Below, piece by piece: positions 30,599 through 38,803 of a stretch of DNA of 64,000 bases. How positions within the stretch are numbered: the stretch's first letter is position 1; each line of letters starts with the position of its first letter. A program made the position numbers and the translations under genes. A model generated the notes under the pieces. That model did no database searches. It was given only the letters and a program-made list of their open reading frames with translations, and was not told the DNA's origin. Origin of the DNA: an uncultured Alistipes sp. (GTDB taxonomy: Bacteria; Bacteroidota; Bacteroidia; Bacteroidales; UBA932); NCBI GenBank assembly GCA_902388455.1, contig CABMPD010000010.1, positions 35,541 through 99,540 on the forward strand, written 5' to 3'.

Positions 30599-32299
30599 AT
30601 GGCAAATTTTTATACAGACAACAGTGATTTGAAGTTTCAGCTCTCGCATCCCCTGATGCAGAAGATAGTGGAGCTGAAGGAACAGGATTTCAAGGACAGC
30701 GGAGTCTATGACTACGCTCCCTGCAATGTCGAGGATGCCATCGACTCCTACGACAAGGTGATGGAGGTCATGGGCGAGATCTGCGCCGACACCATCGCTG
30801 CCAACGCCGAGCAGGTGGACCACGACGGTCCCGTATGCGAGAACGGCCGCGTGACCTACGCAGCCGGTACGGCCGAGAACCAGAGGGTGCTCACCCAGGC
30901 CGGCATGTACGGTATGTCCCTGCCCCGTCAGTACGGTGGACTGAATTTCTCCCTCGTGCCCTACGTGATGGCTGAGGAACTGGTTTCCAGAGCCGATGCC
31001 GGATTTGCCAATATCTGGGGCCTTCAGGACTGCGCCGAGACCATCCACGAGTTCGCCTCCGAGGAGATCAAGGCCGAGTTCCTGCCCCGCATCCCTCAGG
31101 GCGATACCTGCTCTATGGACCTGACCGAGCCCGATGCCGGCTCCGACCTCCAGGCCGCCATGCTCAAGGCCGAGTGGTGCGAGGAGAAGGGCATGTGGAT
31201 GCTCAACGGTGTAAAGCGCTTTATTACCAACGGTGATGCCCAGATCAAGCTCGTCCTGGCCCGTTCCGAGGAAGGCACCCGCGACGGCCGCGGCCTGTCC
31301 TACTTCGTACACGACCAGAAATGGGGCGGCGTGACTGTCCGCAGGATTGAGAACAAGCTCGGTATCAAGGGCTCTCCTACATGCGAGCTGGTATTCAAGA
31401 ACGCTCCCGCCAAGCTCATCGGCGAGCGCCGCATGGGCCTTATCAAGTACGTGATGTCGCTGATGAACGGTGCCCGTCTCGGAGTCGGTGCCCAGTCCGT
31501 GGGTATCTCCGAGGCCGCTTACCGCGAGGCCTACAAGTACGCCTGCGAGCGCCGTCAGTTCGGCAAGGCCATCATCGAGTTCCCGGCAGTATCCGAGATG
31601 CTCGCCGTGATGAAGGCCAAGCTGCAGGCTTCCCGTGCAATCCTCTATGAAACCACCCGTTTCGTGGACATCTACAAGTCCTACGGTTTCCTCGCCGAGA
31701 CCCGCAAGCTCACCCCCGAGGAGCGTCAGGACATGAAGAAGTACCAGAGGTACGCCGATATGTTCACCCCCGTGCTCAAGATGATGTCCAGCGAGTACTG
31801 CAACCAGAACGCCTACGATGCCATACAGGTACACGGCGGCTCAGGCTACATGAAGGAGTATCCCGTGGAGCGCATCTACCGCGACGCCAGGATTACCACT
31901 ATATATGAGGGAACATCCCAGCTCCAGACCGTGGCCGCCATCCGCTACGTGACCACCGGCGCCTACCTCGCCAGGATACGTGAGTACGAGGCCGAGGAGG
32001 TGGCTCCCGAGTACGCGACTCTGAAGAAGACCCTGGTAGAGATGGCCGCGCAGTACGAGCAGGCCTGCACCCTCGTGCACGGACATGACAACACCTATAT
32101 CGACTTCCACGCCCGCCGTCTGGTCGAGATGGCCGGTCACATCATTATGGGCTGGCTCCTCGTGCTGGATGCACAGAGGTGCGATGACTTCGCCAAGTCG
32201 GCCAGAGTGTTCGTAGGCAAGGCCAAGTCCTGGAACCAGGAGCGCTACGACTACATCGCAGGCTTCTCCGAGGACGACCTGGCAGACTACATCAACTAA
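30599..32299 (+). CDS. acyl-CoA dehydrogenase
   Basis: A 566-residue flavoenzyme oxidising acyl-CoA or, in reverse with EtfAB, reducing enoyl-CoA. Visible blocks are the substrate/FAD segment CSMDLTEPDAGSDLQAA, KRFITNGD, the central NGARLGVGAQSVGISEAAY, QVHGGSGYMKEYPVERIYRD (shortened motif GGSGYMKEYPVERIYRD) and IYEGTSQLQ, whose Glu is the likely catalytic base. It is longer than the usual 380 residues because of an N-terminal extension (about 1-70) and extra C-terminal helices (about 450-566), as in the Bacteroidales type. Preceded by an AAGGAG site. With EtfAB it may perform crotonyl-CoA reduction to butyryl-CoA, but the substrate is inferred. Confidence 0.92.
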   Translation: MANFYTDNSDLKFQLSHPLMQKIVELKEQDFKDSGVYDYAPCNVEDAIDSYDKVMEVMGEICADTIAANAEQVDHDGPVCENGRVTYAAGTAENQRVLTQAGMYGMSLPRQYGGLNFSLVPYVMAEELVSRADAGFANIWGLQDCAETIHEFASEEIKAEFLPRIPQGDTCSMDLTEPDAGSDLQAAMLKAEWCEEKGMWMLNGVKRFITNGDAQIKLVLARSEEGTRDGRGLSYFVHDQKWGGVTVRRIENKLGIKGSPTCELVFKNAPAKLIGERRMGLIKYVMSLMNGARLGVGAQSVGISEAAYREAYKYACERRQFGKAIIEFPAVSEMLAVMKAKLQASRAILYETTRFVDIYKSYGFLAETRKLTPEERQDMKKYQRYADMFTPVLKMMSSEYCNQNAYDAIQVHGGSGYMKEYPVERIYRDARITTIYEGTSQLQTVAAIRYVTTGAYLARIREYEAEEVAPEYATLKKTLVEMAAQYEQACTLVHGHDNTYIDFHARRLVEMAGHIIMGWLLVLDAQRCDDFAKSARVFVGKAKSWNQERYDYIAGFSEDDLADYIN

Positions 32300-32309
32300 A
32301 ACCCGCTAT

Positions 32310-34409
32310 ATGAAAAAATACCTTTCAATGGTAGCGCTTTCCCTCATTTGCGGAGCTTCTGCCTCCGCGGATGAGGGAATGTGGCTTCCGTCCCTCATCT
32401 CCCAGAGGATAGGGGACATGCAGGCCAAGGGATTTACCCTCACGGCCGAGGACATCTACAGTATCAACCAGGCGTCGCTCAAGGATGCCGTGGTCCTCTT
32501 CGGAGGCGGCTGCACCGGTGAGCTCATCTCACCGGAAGGCCTGCTGCTGACCAACCATCACTGCGGCTACGGCCAGATCCAGAAACACAGCTCCGTGGAG
32601 CATGACTACCTCCGCGACGGCTTCTGGGCTATGACCCGCGCCGAAGAACTGCCCAATCCGGGACTGTCCGTGAGCTTCCTCGAGTATATGGAGGATGTGA
32701 CGGAGCAGGTGCTCGACGGATATGAGGAGAGCATGACCGAGGAGGAGCGTGAGGCTCTGGTCGCGGAGAATTCTGCAAAGCTCGTTGAGGAAGCAGTGGC
32801 TGCCGGCAACGGCCTGCGGGCTTCGGTCGAGCCCCTGTACTACGGCAATAAGTACTATATGTTCGTCTACCGCAGCTACACCGACGTGCGTCTGGTGGGA
32901 GCACCCCCTTCGTCGATCGGAAAGTTCGGCGGCGACACCGACAACTGGATGTGGCCCCGCCATACCGGAGACTTCTCTATCTTCCGCATCTACGCCGACA
33001 AGGACAACAACCCCGCTCCCTATTCCGAGGACAATGTGCCCTACAAACCCAAGAAGTACTTCCATATTGCCGCCGGCGGAGTGGAGGAGGGTGAGTTCAC
33101 ATTTGTCTACGGTTTCCCCGGCAGCACCCGCGAGTATATCATGTCCGAGGGTGTGCGCTATATTTCGGAAGTGTCCAATCCTTTCAAGATCAACCTCCGC
33201 ACCATGCGTCTCGATATCCAGAAAAAGTACATGGACTCGGACCAGGCGGTGAGAATCCAGTATTCGTCCAAGAATGCCGGTGTATCCAATGCGTGGAAGA
33301 AGTGGCAGGGAGAGATGAAGGGAATCGTCCGTCTGGGCACCGTGGCCAAGAAGCAGGCCTTCGAGTCACGCTTCATGGACTGGGCCGAGGGTACGGAGTA
33401 CGATGGTATTGTGCCTGCTCTTGACTCTCTTTATGGAGTGCTCGAACCCTACAACTACGCACTTGAGTATTACAATGAGTCGGCCCGCACCATCGAGCTT
33501 GTACAGTTCGCCACCCGTGCCCTGAGTGCAGCTGAAAGCGGTTCCGATTCGGTGTTGAAGGCCGTGGAGGCTGCATTCTACAAAGACTACTGCATGCCCA
33601 TAGACAAGGAGTGCTTCGTGGCTGTCATGAACGCCTACAAGGACGATGTCCCCGTGGATTTCCGTCCTGAGTACTTCGACAGTACATTGGCAGTGTACGG
33701 CGGCTCCATAGAGAAATGGGCCGACGACCTCTTCTCTGCCTCTGTATTTGCCGACCGAGCCGCCCTCGAGGCCCTCGACTACGCCGGCGTCGCTGCACTG
33801 AAGGATGACCCTGCCGTAGTATTCGGCCGCGAGTTCAGCGCATGGATAGGGGAGAACCTCCGTCCTACGGTGGCCCGCGTCAACTCCGAGATTACCCTGC
33901 TCAACCGTGACTACATGCGCGGTCAGATGGAGTTCCAGCCTGACAGGACCTTCTATCCCGATGCCAACCTCACCCTCCGCGTCGCCTACGGCCACATCAA
34001 GGGCTACGCCCCCTCCGACGGAGTGTACTACCTGCCGTTCTCGACCATCGAGGGCATCATGGAGAAGGACAACCCTGATATATTTGACTACAACATACCG
34101 CAGAGATTCCGCGATATCGTCGCCTCCGGTGACTACGGCCGCTGGGGCTATGACGGCAAGGTGCCTGTCTGCTTCATCGCCACCAACCACACCTCCGGCG
34201 GCAACTCCGGCAGCCCCGTCATCGACTCCAAGGGCCGCCTGATCGGCATCAACTTCGACCGCGTGTGGGAAGGCACCATGAGCGACATCGAGTTTGATCC
34301 CGATTTCTGCCGCAACATTTCCCTGGATATCCGCTACGTCCTCTTCGTCATCGACATGATAGGCAATGCGGACCATCTGATAGACGAGATGACCATCGAA
34401 ACAGAGTAA
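32310..34409 (+). CDS. dpp11: S46 dipeptidyl-peptidase, DPP11 type (Asp/Glu-specific)
   Basis: A 699-residue secreted serine peptidase of family S46 with a signal peptide (about 1-20). The catalytic triad is His84 (LTNHHCGYG), Asp221 (PRHTGDFS) and Ser633 (GGNSGSPV). The residue 18 positions after the nucleophile, equivalent to position 673 in the Porphyromonas gingivalis enzymes, is Arg651 (INFDRVWEG). Arg there marks DPP11, which cuts dipeptides with acidic second residues; Gly marks DPP7. The enzyme works in the periplasm of asaccharolytic Bacteroidales to supply Asp/Glu dipeptides. It follows the acyl-CoA dehydrogenase gene by ten bases, linking peptide supply to amino-acid fermentation. 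Confidence 0.92.
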   Translation: MKKYLSMVALSLICGASASADEGMWLPSLISQRIGDMQAKGFTLTAEDIYSINQASLKDAVVLFGGGCTGELISPEGLLLTNHHCGYGQIQKHSSVEHDYLRDGFWAMTRAEELPNPGLSVSFLEYMEDVTEQVLDGYEESMTEEEREALVAENSAKLVEEAVAAGNGLRASVEPLYYGNKYYMFVYRSYTDVRLVGAPPSSIGKFGGDTDNWMWPRHTGDFSIFRIYADKDNNPAPYSEDNVPYKPKKYFHIAAGGVEEGEFTFVYGFPGSTREYIMSEGVRYISEVSNPFKINLRTMRLDIQKKYMDSDQAVRIQYSSKNAGVSNAWKKWQGEMKGIVRLGTVAKKQAFESRFMDWAEGTEYDGIVPALDSLYGVLEPYNYALEYYNESARTIELVQFATRALSAAESGSDSVLKAVEAAFYKDYCMPIDKECFVAVMNAYKDDVPVDFRPEYFDSTLAVYGGSIEKWADDLFSASVFADRAALEALDYAGVAALKDDPAVVFGREFSAWIGENLRPTVARVNSEITLLNRDYMRGQMEFQPDRTFYPDANLTLRVAYGHIKGYAPSDGVYYLPFSTIEGIMEKDNPDIFDYNIPQRFRDIVASGDYGRWGYDGKVPVCFIATNHTSGGNSGSPVIDSKGRLIGINFDRVWEGTMSDIEFDPDFCRNISLDIRYVLFVIDMIGNADHLIDEMTIETE

Positions 34410-34425
34410 AATTTTTTGAAAAAAG

Positions 34426-34455
34426 TTTGACGGTACGGAAATTTTACTATCTTTG
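34426..34455 (+). promoter_or_regulatory. promoter of the tRNA-Pro genes
   Basis: TTTG (34426-34429), an 18-base spacer and TATCTTTG (34448-34455) match the Bacteroidota consensus with a slightly short spacer. The predicted start near 34462 is about four bases before the first tRNA. Confidence 0.75.
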
Positions 34456-34465
34456 CGGTCCGATT

Positions 34466-34539
34466 CGGGATGTGGCGCAGTTGGTTAGCGCACCACGTTA
34501 GGGACGTGGGGGTCGGACGTTCGAGTCGTCTCATCCCGA
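34466..34539 (+). tRNA. tRNA-Pro, anticodon AGG
   Basis: Folds into a full cloverleaf: acceptor CGGGATG (34466-34472) with CATCCCG (34532-34538), D stem GCGC/GCGC, anticodon stem CCACG/CGTGG with loop TTAGGGA (34498-34504), T stem GGACG/CGTCT with loop TTCGAGT. Anticodon AGG is at 34500-34502. C1-G72, A73 and G35-G36-G37 are proline identity features. CCA is not encoded. An A at position 34 is rare for bacterial tRNA-Pro. Confidence 0.9.
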
Positions 34540-34540
34540 C

Positions 34541-34569
34541 AAGAGGTTCTCCGAAGCGGAGAACCTCTT
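34541..34569 (+). terminator. hairpin between the two tRNA-Pro genes
   Basis: AAGAGGTTCTCCG (34541-34553) pairs perfectly with CGGAGAACCTCTT (34557-34569) around AAG. With only a short T run it may terminate partly or act as a processing signal between the two tRNAs. Confidence 0.65.
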
Positions 34570-34591
34570 TCTGTAAAGACATACAGATTCT

Positions 34592-34665
34592 CGGGAAGTG
34601 GCGCAGTTGGCTAGCGCGCTGCGTTCGGGACGCAGAGGTCGGGTGTTCGAGTCACCTCTTCCCGA
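34592..34665 (+). tRNA. tRNA-Pro, anticodon CGG
   Basis: Full cloverleaf: acceptor CGGGAAG (34592-34598) with CTTCCCG (34658-34664), D stem GCGC/GCGC, anticodon stem CTGCG/CGCAG with loop TTCGGGA (34624-34630), T stem GGGTG/CACCT. Anticodon CGG is at 34626-34628, discriminator A34665, no encoded CCA. Its 3' end is part of a long palindrome with the following terminator. Confidence 0.93.
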
Positions 34666-34711
34666 CAAAAAAGGCTCCGTCACGGAGCCTTTTTTGTCGG
34701 GAAGAGGTGAC
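34651..34711. repeat. 61-base perfect palindrome duplicating the tRNA-Pro 3' end
   Basis: The left arm 34651-34679 (last 15 bases of tRNA-Pro(CGG), then C and an A run and GGCTCCG) is the exact reverse complement of 34683-34711 around TCA. The 16 bases GTCACCTCTTCCCGAC of the tRNA end therefore recur inverted at 34696-34711, beyond the terminator. Confidence 0.9.
34670..34695 (+). terminator. intrinsic terminator after the tRNA-Pro genes
   Basis: AAAGGCTCCG (34670-34679) and CGGAGCCTTT form a GC-rich stem around TCA and run into six T (34690-34695). It sits five bases after the tRNA and forms the core of the longer palindrome. The A run on the other side lets it act on both strands, also ending the apbE transcript. 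Confidence 0.85.
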
Positions 34712-34752
34712 ATACTCTCCGAAGCGATTGGCCATGTGTGCGATGCCTGCTA

Positions 34753-35814
34753 CTATTGCCGGGTGGACGCTGTCTTCGGAGATAAGCCGTCCTTCAGCAG
34801 GTCGATGACTCCGCCGTCATAGATGAGATATCCACGGAGGTCGCCGCGGGAGTTGATGAACTCTGCGGCGGCTTCTTTTCCTATCACCATGCAGTAGGTG
34901 GCGTATGCGTCGGAAATGGCACCGGAGCGGGCTGTGTCGATAGATATGACTGTCGCGCTGAGAAGGTCATGCTGTACGGGATATCCGGTTACGGGATTTA
35001 TGGAGTGGGAGTATTTTTTCCCGTCCATTATGAAAAACTTCCGGTAGTTGCCTGAGGTGGTGATGCCGCAGTCCGTCAGGTTCAGAAGTTTCTGTACATT
35101 CTCTCCTGCTACCTGAGAACCGTCTACTGGTGCGTCAATGCCGATTCTCCACGGTTTGCCTGATGCATTCACGCCCTTGCAGACGATTTCCATGCCGACT
35201 TCTACCAGATAGTTCTGTACTCCGATGCTGTCCAGCAGGTCTGCTACTACATCACAGGTATATCCCTGGGCAATGGCATTGAAATTGAGCTGTACCCGCG
35301 GATCTTTCCGTATTATCCTGCCGTTCTCCAGATTCAGCAGGTCCATTCCTGTGAACTCCAGCAGAGAATCCACGATACGGGCAGTACGGGTGTCATTGCG
35401 GAGGCTGTCCATGCTTTTGGGATTTTTGAATCCGAAACCCCAGAAATCGAACAGTGGTCCTCCGCTTACGTCGAACAGGCCTCCGGTTTCTTCCCATAGT
35501 TTTCGTGACATGCTGTATAACTCGAGCATATATCGGTCCGGAACTATATTCTCACCCCGGTTGAAACGGGACAGAAGCGACCCTTTGTTGTATCCTGAAA
35601 TAGAAAAGTCTATGTCATGCAGGCACTTGGAGACCATGGTCATGACTGTGTCCTCGTCAGATCCGCTTTCCGGAGCGGAATATATAATGTGGAAAGTGCC
35701 TCCTTGGGCAAAGCCTTCTATGCGGTGGTATGGAATGCGTTCTGAGCAGGAGACAGCGGCAGATATGGCCGCTGCTGTTATCAGAAGGTAGAGAATGCGT
35801 TTTATCGGTGGCAT
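34753..35814 (-). CDS. apbE: ApbE-type FAD:protein FMN transferase lipoprotein
   Basis: A 353-residue predicted lipoprotein (signal ending AAVSC) of the ApbE family, which attaches FMN covalently to threonine in periplasm-facing proteins such as RnfG and NqrB/C. Family blocks include FDVSGGPLFDFWGFG, FNAIAQGYTCDVVADLL, and the metal-binding SGAISDAYATYCMVIG. The usual GGD segment reads VGMEI here, a mild deviation. The ATG at 35814 gives a proper lipoprotein signal; an earlier in-frame ATG at 35865 lies upstream of the likely promoter (TAGATTTG, complement of 35842-35849). No flavinylated partner gene is adjacent. Confidence 0.9.
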   Translation of the reverse strand: MPPIKRILYLLITAAAISAAVSCSERIPYHRIEGFAQGGTFHIIYSAPESGSDEDTVMTMVSKCLHDIDFSISGYNKGSLLSRFNRGENIVPDRYMLELYSMSRKLWEETGGLFDVSGGPLFDFWGFGFKNPKSMDSLRNDTRTARIVDSLLEFTGMDLLNLENGRIIRKDPRVQLNFNAIAQGYTCDVVADLLDSIGVQNYLVEVGMEIVCKGVNASGKPWRIGIDAPVDGSQVAGENVQKLLNLTDCGITTSGNYRKFFIMDGKKYSHSINPVTGYPVQHDLLSATVISIDTARSGAISDAYATYCMVIGKEAAAEFINSRGDLRGYLIYDGGVIDLLKDGLSPKTASTRQ

Positions 35815-35837
35815 GATTTTAGTAAATTTGTTATCAG

Positions 35838-35870
35838 TTTGCAAATCTAAGAAAAATTGATGCATATTTG
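35838..35870. promoter_or_regulatory. overlapping divergent promoters, apbE and FISUMP gene
   Basis: Plus strand: TTTG (35838-35841), 21-base spacer, CATATTTG (35863-35870). Minus strand: TAGATTTG (complement of 35842-35849) for apbE. The two elements abut, so the genes may be coordinately or competitively transcribed. Confidence 0.55.
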
Positions 35871-35895
35871 TAGTTTGAATAATGTAAATGGAACG

Positions 35896-36933
35896 ATGAA
35901 CATAAAGTGGATAAGATTGCTGGCCTTTGCAGCCATGCTGCTTGCGGTTGTCTCATGTAAGGATGATGACGAGACAGACTATGAGTACATGTCGGGAAAT
36001 CTGGTATATGATATGCCGACTTATGCTGTCGTAAATCAGGAAATAACTTCTTATGTGACAGGAATTACCACCCCCTCTTCGCCACGTTATTTCTGGGTTT
36101 CGCACGATATCGAAATCAGTGATACGGATACACTTTACAGTCAGTCGATTACTTTTACAACTCCATCGGTGCCAGGGAAGTACTCGATAACTGTGTTCGC
36201 CAGGGCTGACGGTTATTATTCTACATCCAGTACTTCGGATATTCAGGTAATCAATGCCGATATGAGTCAGATTGGTGGGTGGCTTCAGGGTTCATCCAGT
36301 GTCAGGGACAGTCGTGACGGGGAAGTGTACAGAACAGAAGTAATCGGTTCTCTGGAGTGGTTTATTCAGGATCTGCGTTATGACGGGACTGAAGCCGGCG
36401 GGGAACTTTTGGGACGTCCATATGATAATTCTGAAGGTATAGACAATATATTCGGCCGTCTGTATTCATGGAATGATGCCACCGGAGGGGAGACAGGAAG
36501 CGGACTTGGAGGCGGGCCCCAGGGCGCATGTCCCGAAGGCTGGTCTGTGCCGACTGCAGAGGATTGGGAGGATCTGGCACTGGCAACCGGCGGGGCGGAG
36601 CTGGACTTTTATGACAACTGGCCCGGCTTGGGAGAAATGCTGTCCGCACCTATTACTATAGCAGGTTCTGCTATGTGGCCTTATTCACCCGATAATATGC
36701 ATACCAATACGGTGCGTTGGAATGGATTCCCGAACGGTAATTCCCGAGACAATTATGGAATATATGAGAATATTGCGGTTTACGGCATGTGGTGGTCCTC
36801 TTCGGAAATGGATAATGGAATGGTTCCTTACAGATATATGTTTTATAACTCCGGAGATTTCAACGTCTATTATACCGATAAGGAAAGTTATGGAGTGTCT
36901 GTAAGATGTGTAAGGCTGGCTCAAGGACAGTAG
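35896..36933 (+). CDS. FISUMP-domain lipoprotein
   Basis: A 345-residue lipoprotein (signal ending AVVSC, followed by acidic DDDE that favours surface or outer-membrane sorting in this phylum). About residues 30-125 look like an Ig/PKD-like beta domain (PRYFWVSHD, GKYSITVFARADGYYS). The rest is a Fibrobacter succinogenes major paralogous (FISUMP) domain with GRLYSWNDATGG, CPEGWSVPTAEDWEDL and a final MWWSSSEMD ... VRCVRLAQ. These domains are common in Bacteroidota surface proteins and have no assigned activity. I chose the ATG at 35896; an in-frame ATG at 35857 overlaps the promoter. Confidence 0.85.
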   Translation: MNIKWIRLLAFAAMLLAVVSCKDDDETDYEYMSGNLVYDMPTYAVVNQEITSYVTGITTPSSPRYFWVSHDIEISDTDTLYSQSITFTTPSVPGKYSITVFARADGYYSTSSTSDIQVINADMSQIGGWLQGSSSVRDSRDGEVYRTEVIGSLEWFIQDLRYDGTEAGGELLGRPYDNSEGIDNIFGRLYSWNDATGGETGSGLGGGPQGACPEGWSVPTAEDWEDLALATGGAELDFYDNWPGLGEMLSAPITIAGSAMWPYSPDNMHTNTVRWNGFPNGNSRDNYGIYENIAVYGMWWSSSEMDNGMVPYRYMFYNSGDFNVYYTDKESYGVSVRCVRLAQGQ

Positions 36934-36969
36934 GCACTAGAATTAGATAACAGTTAATCAGAAAAGAAT

Positions 36970-37563
36970 ATGAAACGCAGCTATGTTGTGATCATCGTTA
37001 TAGTCGCGGTGGTCCTGGTCCTTTTCTTCTGGATCAAAGGAATGTATAACTCCATGGTGCGCACGGACGAGACCGTCTCCCAGGCATGGGCCCAGGTGGA
37101 GAATGTCTATCAGCGCAGGGCCGATCTGGTCCCCAATCTCGTGGCTACGGTCAAGGGTTACGCCGAGCATGAGTCGTCGACTCTCGAGGCAGTGGTGGAA
37201 GCCAGGGCCAAGGCTACTCAGGCTACCGTCGACCCCTCCACTCTCTCCGAGGAGGAGCTCGCCCGCTTCATGAGTGCCCAGAATGAGCTCGGAACCGCCA
37301 TCGGACGTCTGCTCGTCTCAGTCGAGCGCTACCCCGACCTGAAGGCCAACCAGAACTTCCTGGAACTCCAGGCCCAGCTTGAGGGTACCGAGAACCGGAT
37401 CACCGTCGAGCGTCAGAAATTCAACGAGGCGGCCCGCAACTACAACGTGACCATCCGCCGCTTCCCCAACAACATCTTCGCCGGCATGTTCGGCTTCGAG
37501 AAGAAGGGTTACTTCGAGGCTTCCGAGGGAGCTGAACAGGCACCCGTAGTCAGCTTCGAGTGA
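36970..37563 (+). CDS. lemA: LemA family protein
   Basis: A 197-residue LemA-type protein: one N-terminal transmembrane helix (about 4-22) and a long-helix bundle with YNSMVRTDETVSQAWAQVEN, YQRRADLVPNLVATVKGYA and FNEAARNYNVTIRRFPNN, which are the family hallmarks. The function is not established in Bacteroidota. It forms a compact operon with two TPM-domain genes: its TGA stop overlaps the next ATG by one base (TGATG). This gene trio is frequent in bacteria and suggests one membrane-associated complex. Confidence 0.93.
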   Translation: MKRSYVVIIVIVAVVLVLFFWIKGMYNSMVRTDETVSQAWAQVENVYQRRADLVPNLVATVKGYAEHESSTLEAVVEARAKATQATVDPSTLSEEELARFMSAQNELGTAIGRLLVSVERYPDLKANQNFLELQAQLEGTENRITVERQKFNEAARNYNVTIRRFPNNIFAGMFGFEKKGYFEASEGAEQAPVVSFE

Positions 37564-38006
37564 TGACTGCCGGGGATCTGCTCAGGAAGGAGAGCAAGGA
37601 GGCCCTGGTAAGGGCCATTCAGACAGCGGAGAAGAATACCTCCGGCGAGATACGCGTACACTTAGAGCAGGTGTGCAAGGGCGACCCCTGCCTGCGGGCG
37701 GCCTACGTATTCTCAAAGCTGGGGATGTTCCGGACCAAGGACCGCAACGGAGTGCTCATCTACCTTGCCCTCAAGTCCCACAAGTTCGCCATCATCGGGG
37801 ACTCGGGGATCAATGAGAAGGTCGGCGCCGGTTTCTGGAATGAGGTCAAGGACGGCATGGCCGCGGATTTCCGCTCAGGGGACTTCACGGGCGGCATGTC
37901 CAGGGCGGTGCTGGCGGTGGGAGAGAAGCTTAAGGCCTTCTTCCCGTATCAGAAAGACGATGTCAATGAACTTCCGGACGATATTTCCTATGAGGACAAT
38001 CAGTAG
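37563..38006 (+). CDS. small soluble TPM-domain protein
   Basis: A 147-residue protein with a TPM fold (named after TLP18.3, Psb32 and MOLO-1), lacking signal peptide or membrane segment. Blocks ALVRAIQTAEKNTSGEIRVH, DRNGVLIYLALKSHKFAIIG, and GFWNEVKDGMAADFRSGDF match the domain. Start taken at 37563 because the TGATG overlap with lemA implies coupling; a GTG three bases earlier is possible. The 3' end overlaps the following TPM gene by 17 bases in another frame. Confidence 0.9.
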   Translation: MTAGDLLRKESKEALVRAIQTAEKNTSGEIRVHLEQVCKGDPCLRAAYVFSKLGMFRTKDRNGVLIYLALKSHKFAIIGDSGINEKVGAGFWNEVKDGMAADFRSGDFTGGMSRAVLAVGEKLKAFFPYQKDDVNELPDDISYEDNQ

Positions 38007-38793
38007 AATATTCAGGTCCATCCCGCTCCTCACCGCAGCCTTAGTGCTGACGGTGAGCGCTTCTGCGCAGATTCCTCCCAAACCCTCCGTGCCTATGGCG
38101 GTAAATGACTTCGCAGGGGTGTTCTCCCGCTCCGATGCGGAGTATATGAACCGGGTGCTGGTGGATTTCGCCGACTCGACTTCCAACCGTATCGTGGTGG
38201 TGACGGTCGGTGACCTCGGCGGCATGGAGCCGGCTATGTTTGCATACGAAATAGGGGAGCAGTGGGGCGTAGGCTCGGATAAGTTCGACAACGGAGTGGT
38301 GGTGCTGGTCAAGCCCAAGACATCCCGTTCCTCCGGACAGGTCTATATCGCGGTGGGTTACGGTTTAGAAGGAGCGATTCCGGATGCCATAGCCAAACGT
38401 ATCGTCGAGAACGAGATGATACCCCGTTTCAGGGAGAATGACTATACAGGTGGTGTGGCGGCGGCGCTGAACGTACTGATGCGGCTTTCCGCTGGTGAGA
38501 TATCCTACAAGGAGTATGAGGAGTCTGTCAGTGACGGTGCCGGCGGTTTCGTTGCGCTCGGATTTATCATATTTTTCATCATAGTGCTGGTGCTTGCCCG
38601 CCGAAACGGTCCGACCAATATAGGCCACGGCGGCTCATCGGTGGCCGATGCCATCTTCTGGTCATCTATGCTGGGGGGCGGCCGCGGAGGCCGCGGTTTT
38701 GGTGGTGGCGGAGGAGGAGGTTTCTCCGGCGGCTTCGGCGGCGGTTTCGGTGGCGGTTCATTCGGAGGCGGCGGAGCCGGCGGCAGCTGGTAG
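37990..38793 (+). CDS. exported TPM-domain protein with Gly-rich tail
   Basis: A 267-residue protein: signal peptide (about 1-26, ending SASA), TPM domain (about 35-165, with VNDFAGVFSRSDAEYMN, IVVVTVGDLGGMEP and YIAVGYGLEGAIPDAIAKRI), one transmembrane helix (about 183-203), and a Gly/Ser/Phe-rich tail ending GGGAGGSW. The tail is usual for this family and probably lies on the cytoplasmic side. Start chosen at 37990 because it gives a proper signal peptide; it overlaps the previous gene by 17 bases. Third gene of the lemA operon. It converges with phoH 11 bases away. Confidence 0.92.
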   Translation: MRTISRIFRSIPLLTAALVLTVSASAQIPPKPSVPMAVNDFAGVFSRSDAEYMNRVLVDFADSTSNRIVVVTVGDLGGMEPAMFAYEIGEQWGVGSDKFDNGVVVLVKPKTSRSSGQVYIAVGYGLEGAIPDAIAKRIVENEMIPRFRENDYTGGVAAALNVLMRLSAGEISYKEYEESVSDGAGGFVALGFIIFFIIVLVLARRNGPTNIGHGGSSVADAIFWSSMLGGGRGGRGFGGGGGGGFSGGFGGGFGGGSFGGGGAGGSW

Positions 38794-38803
38794 AACGGGT
38801 CTT

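Noticed and set aside
29564..31834. A 756-codon open frame antisense to etfA and the acyl-CoA dehydrogenase gene
   Set aside because: It spans two real genes and their gap on the other strand, with His/Gly/Leu-rich sequence typical of a mirror frame.
32529..34376. Long open frames antisense to the DPP11 gene
   Set aside because: They mirror strongly C-ending codons of the peptidase gene and have no recognised domains.
34466..34711. tRNA-Pro locus as an integration site of a mobile element
   Set aside because: The duplicated tRNA end is inverted and immediately adjacent, and no integrase or cargo lies beside it; a direct repeat would be expected.
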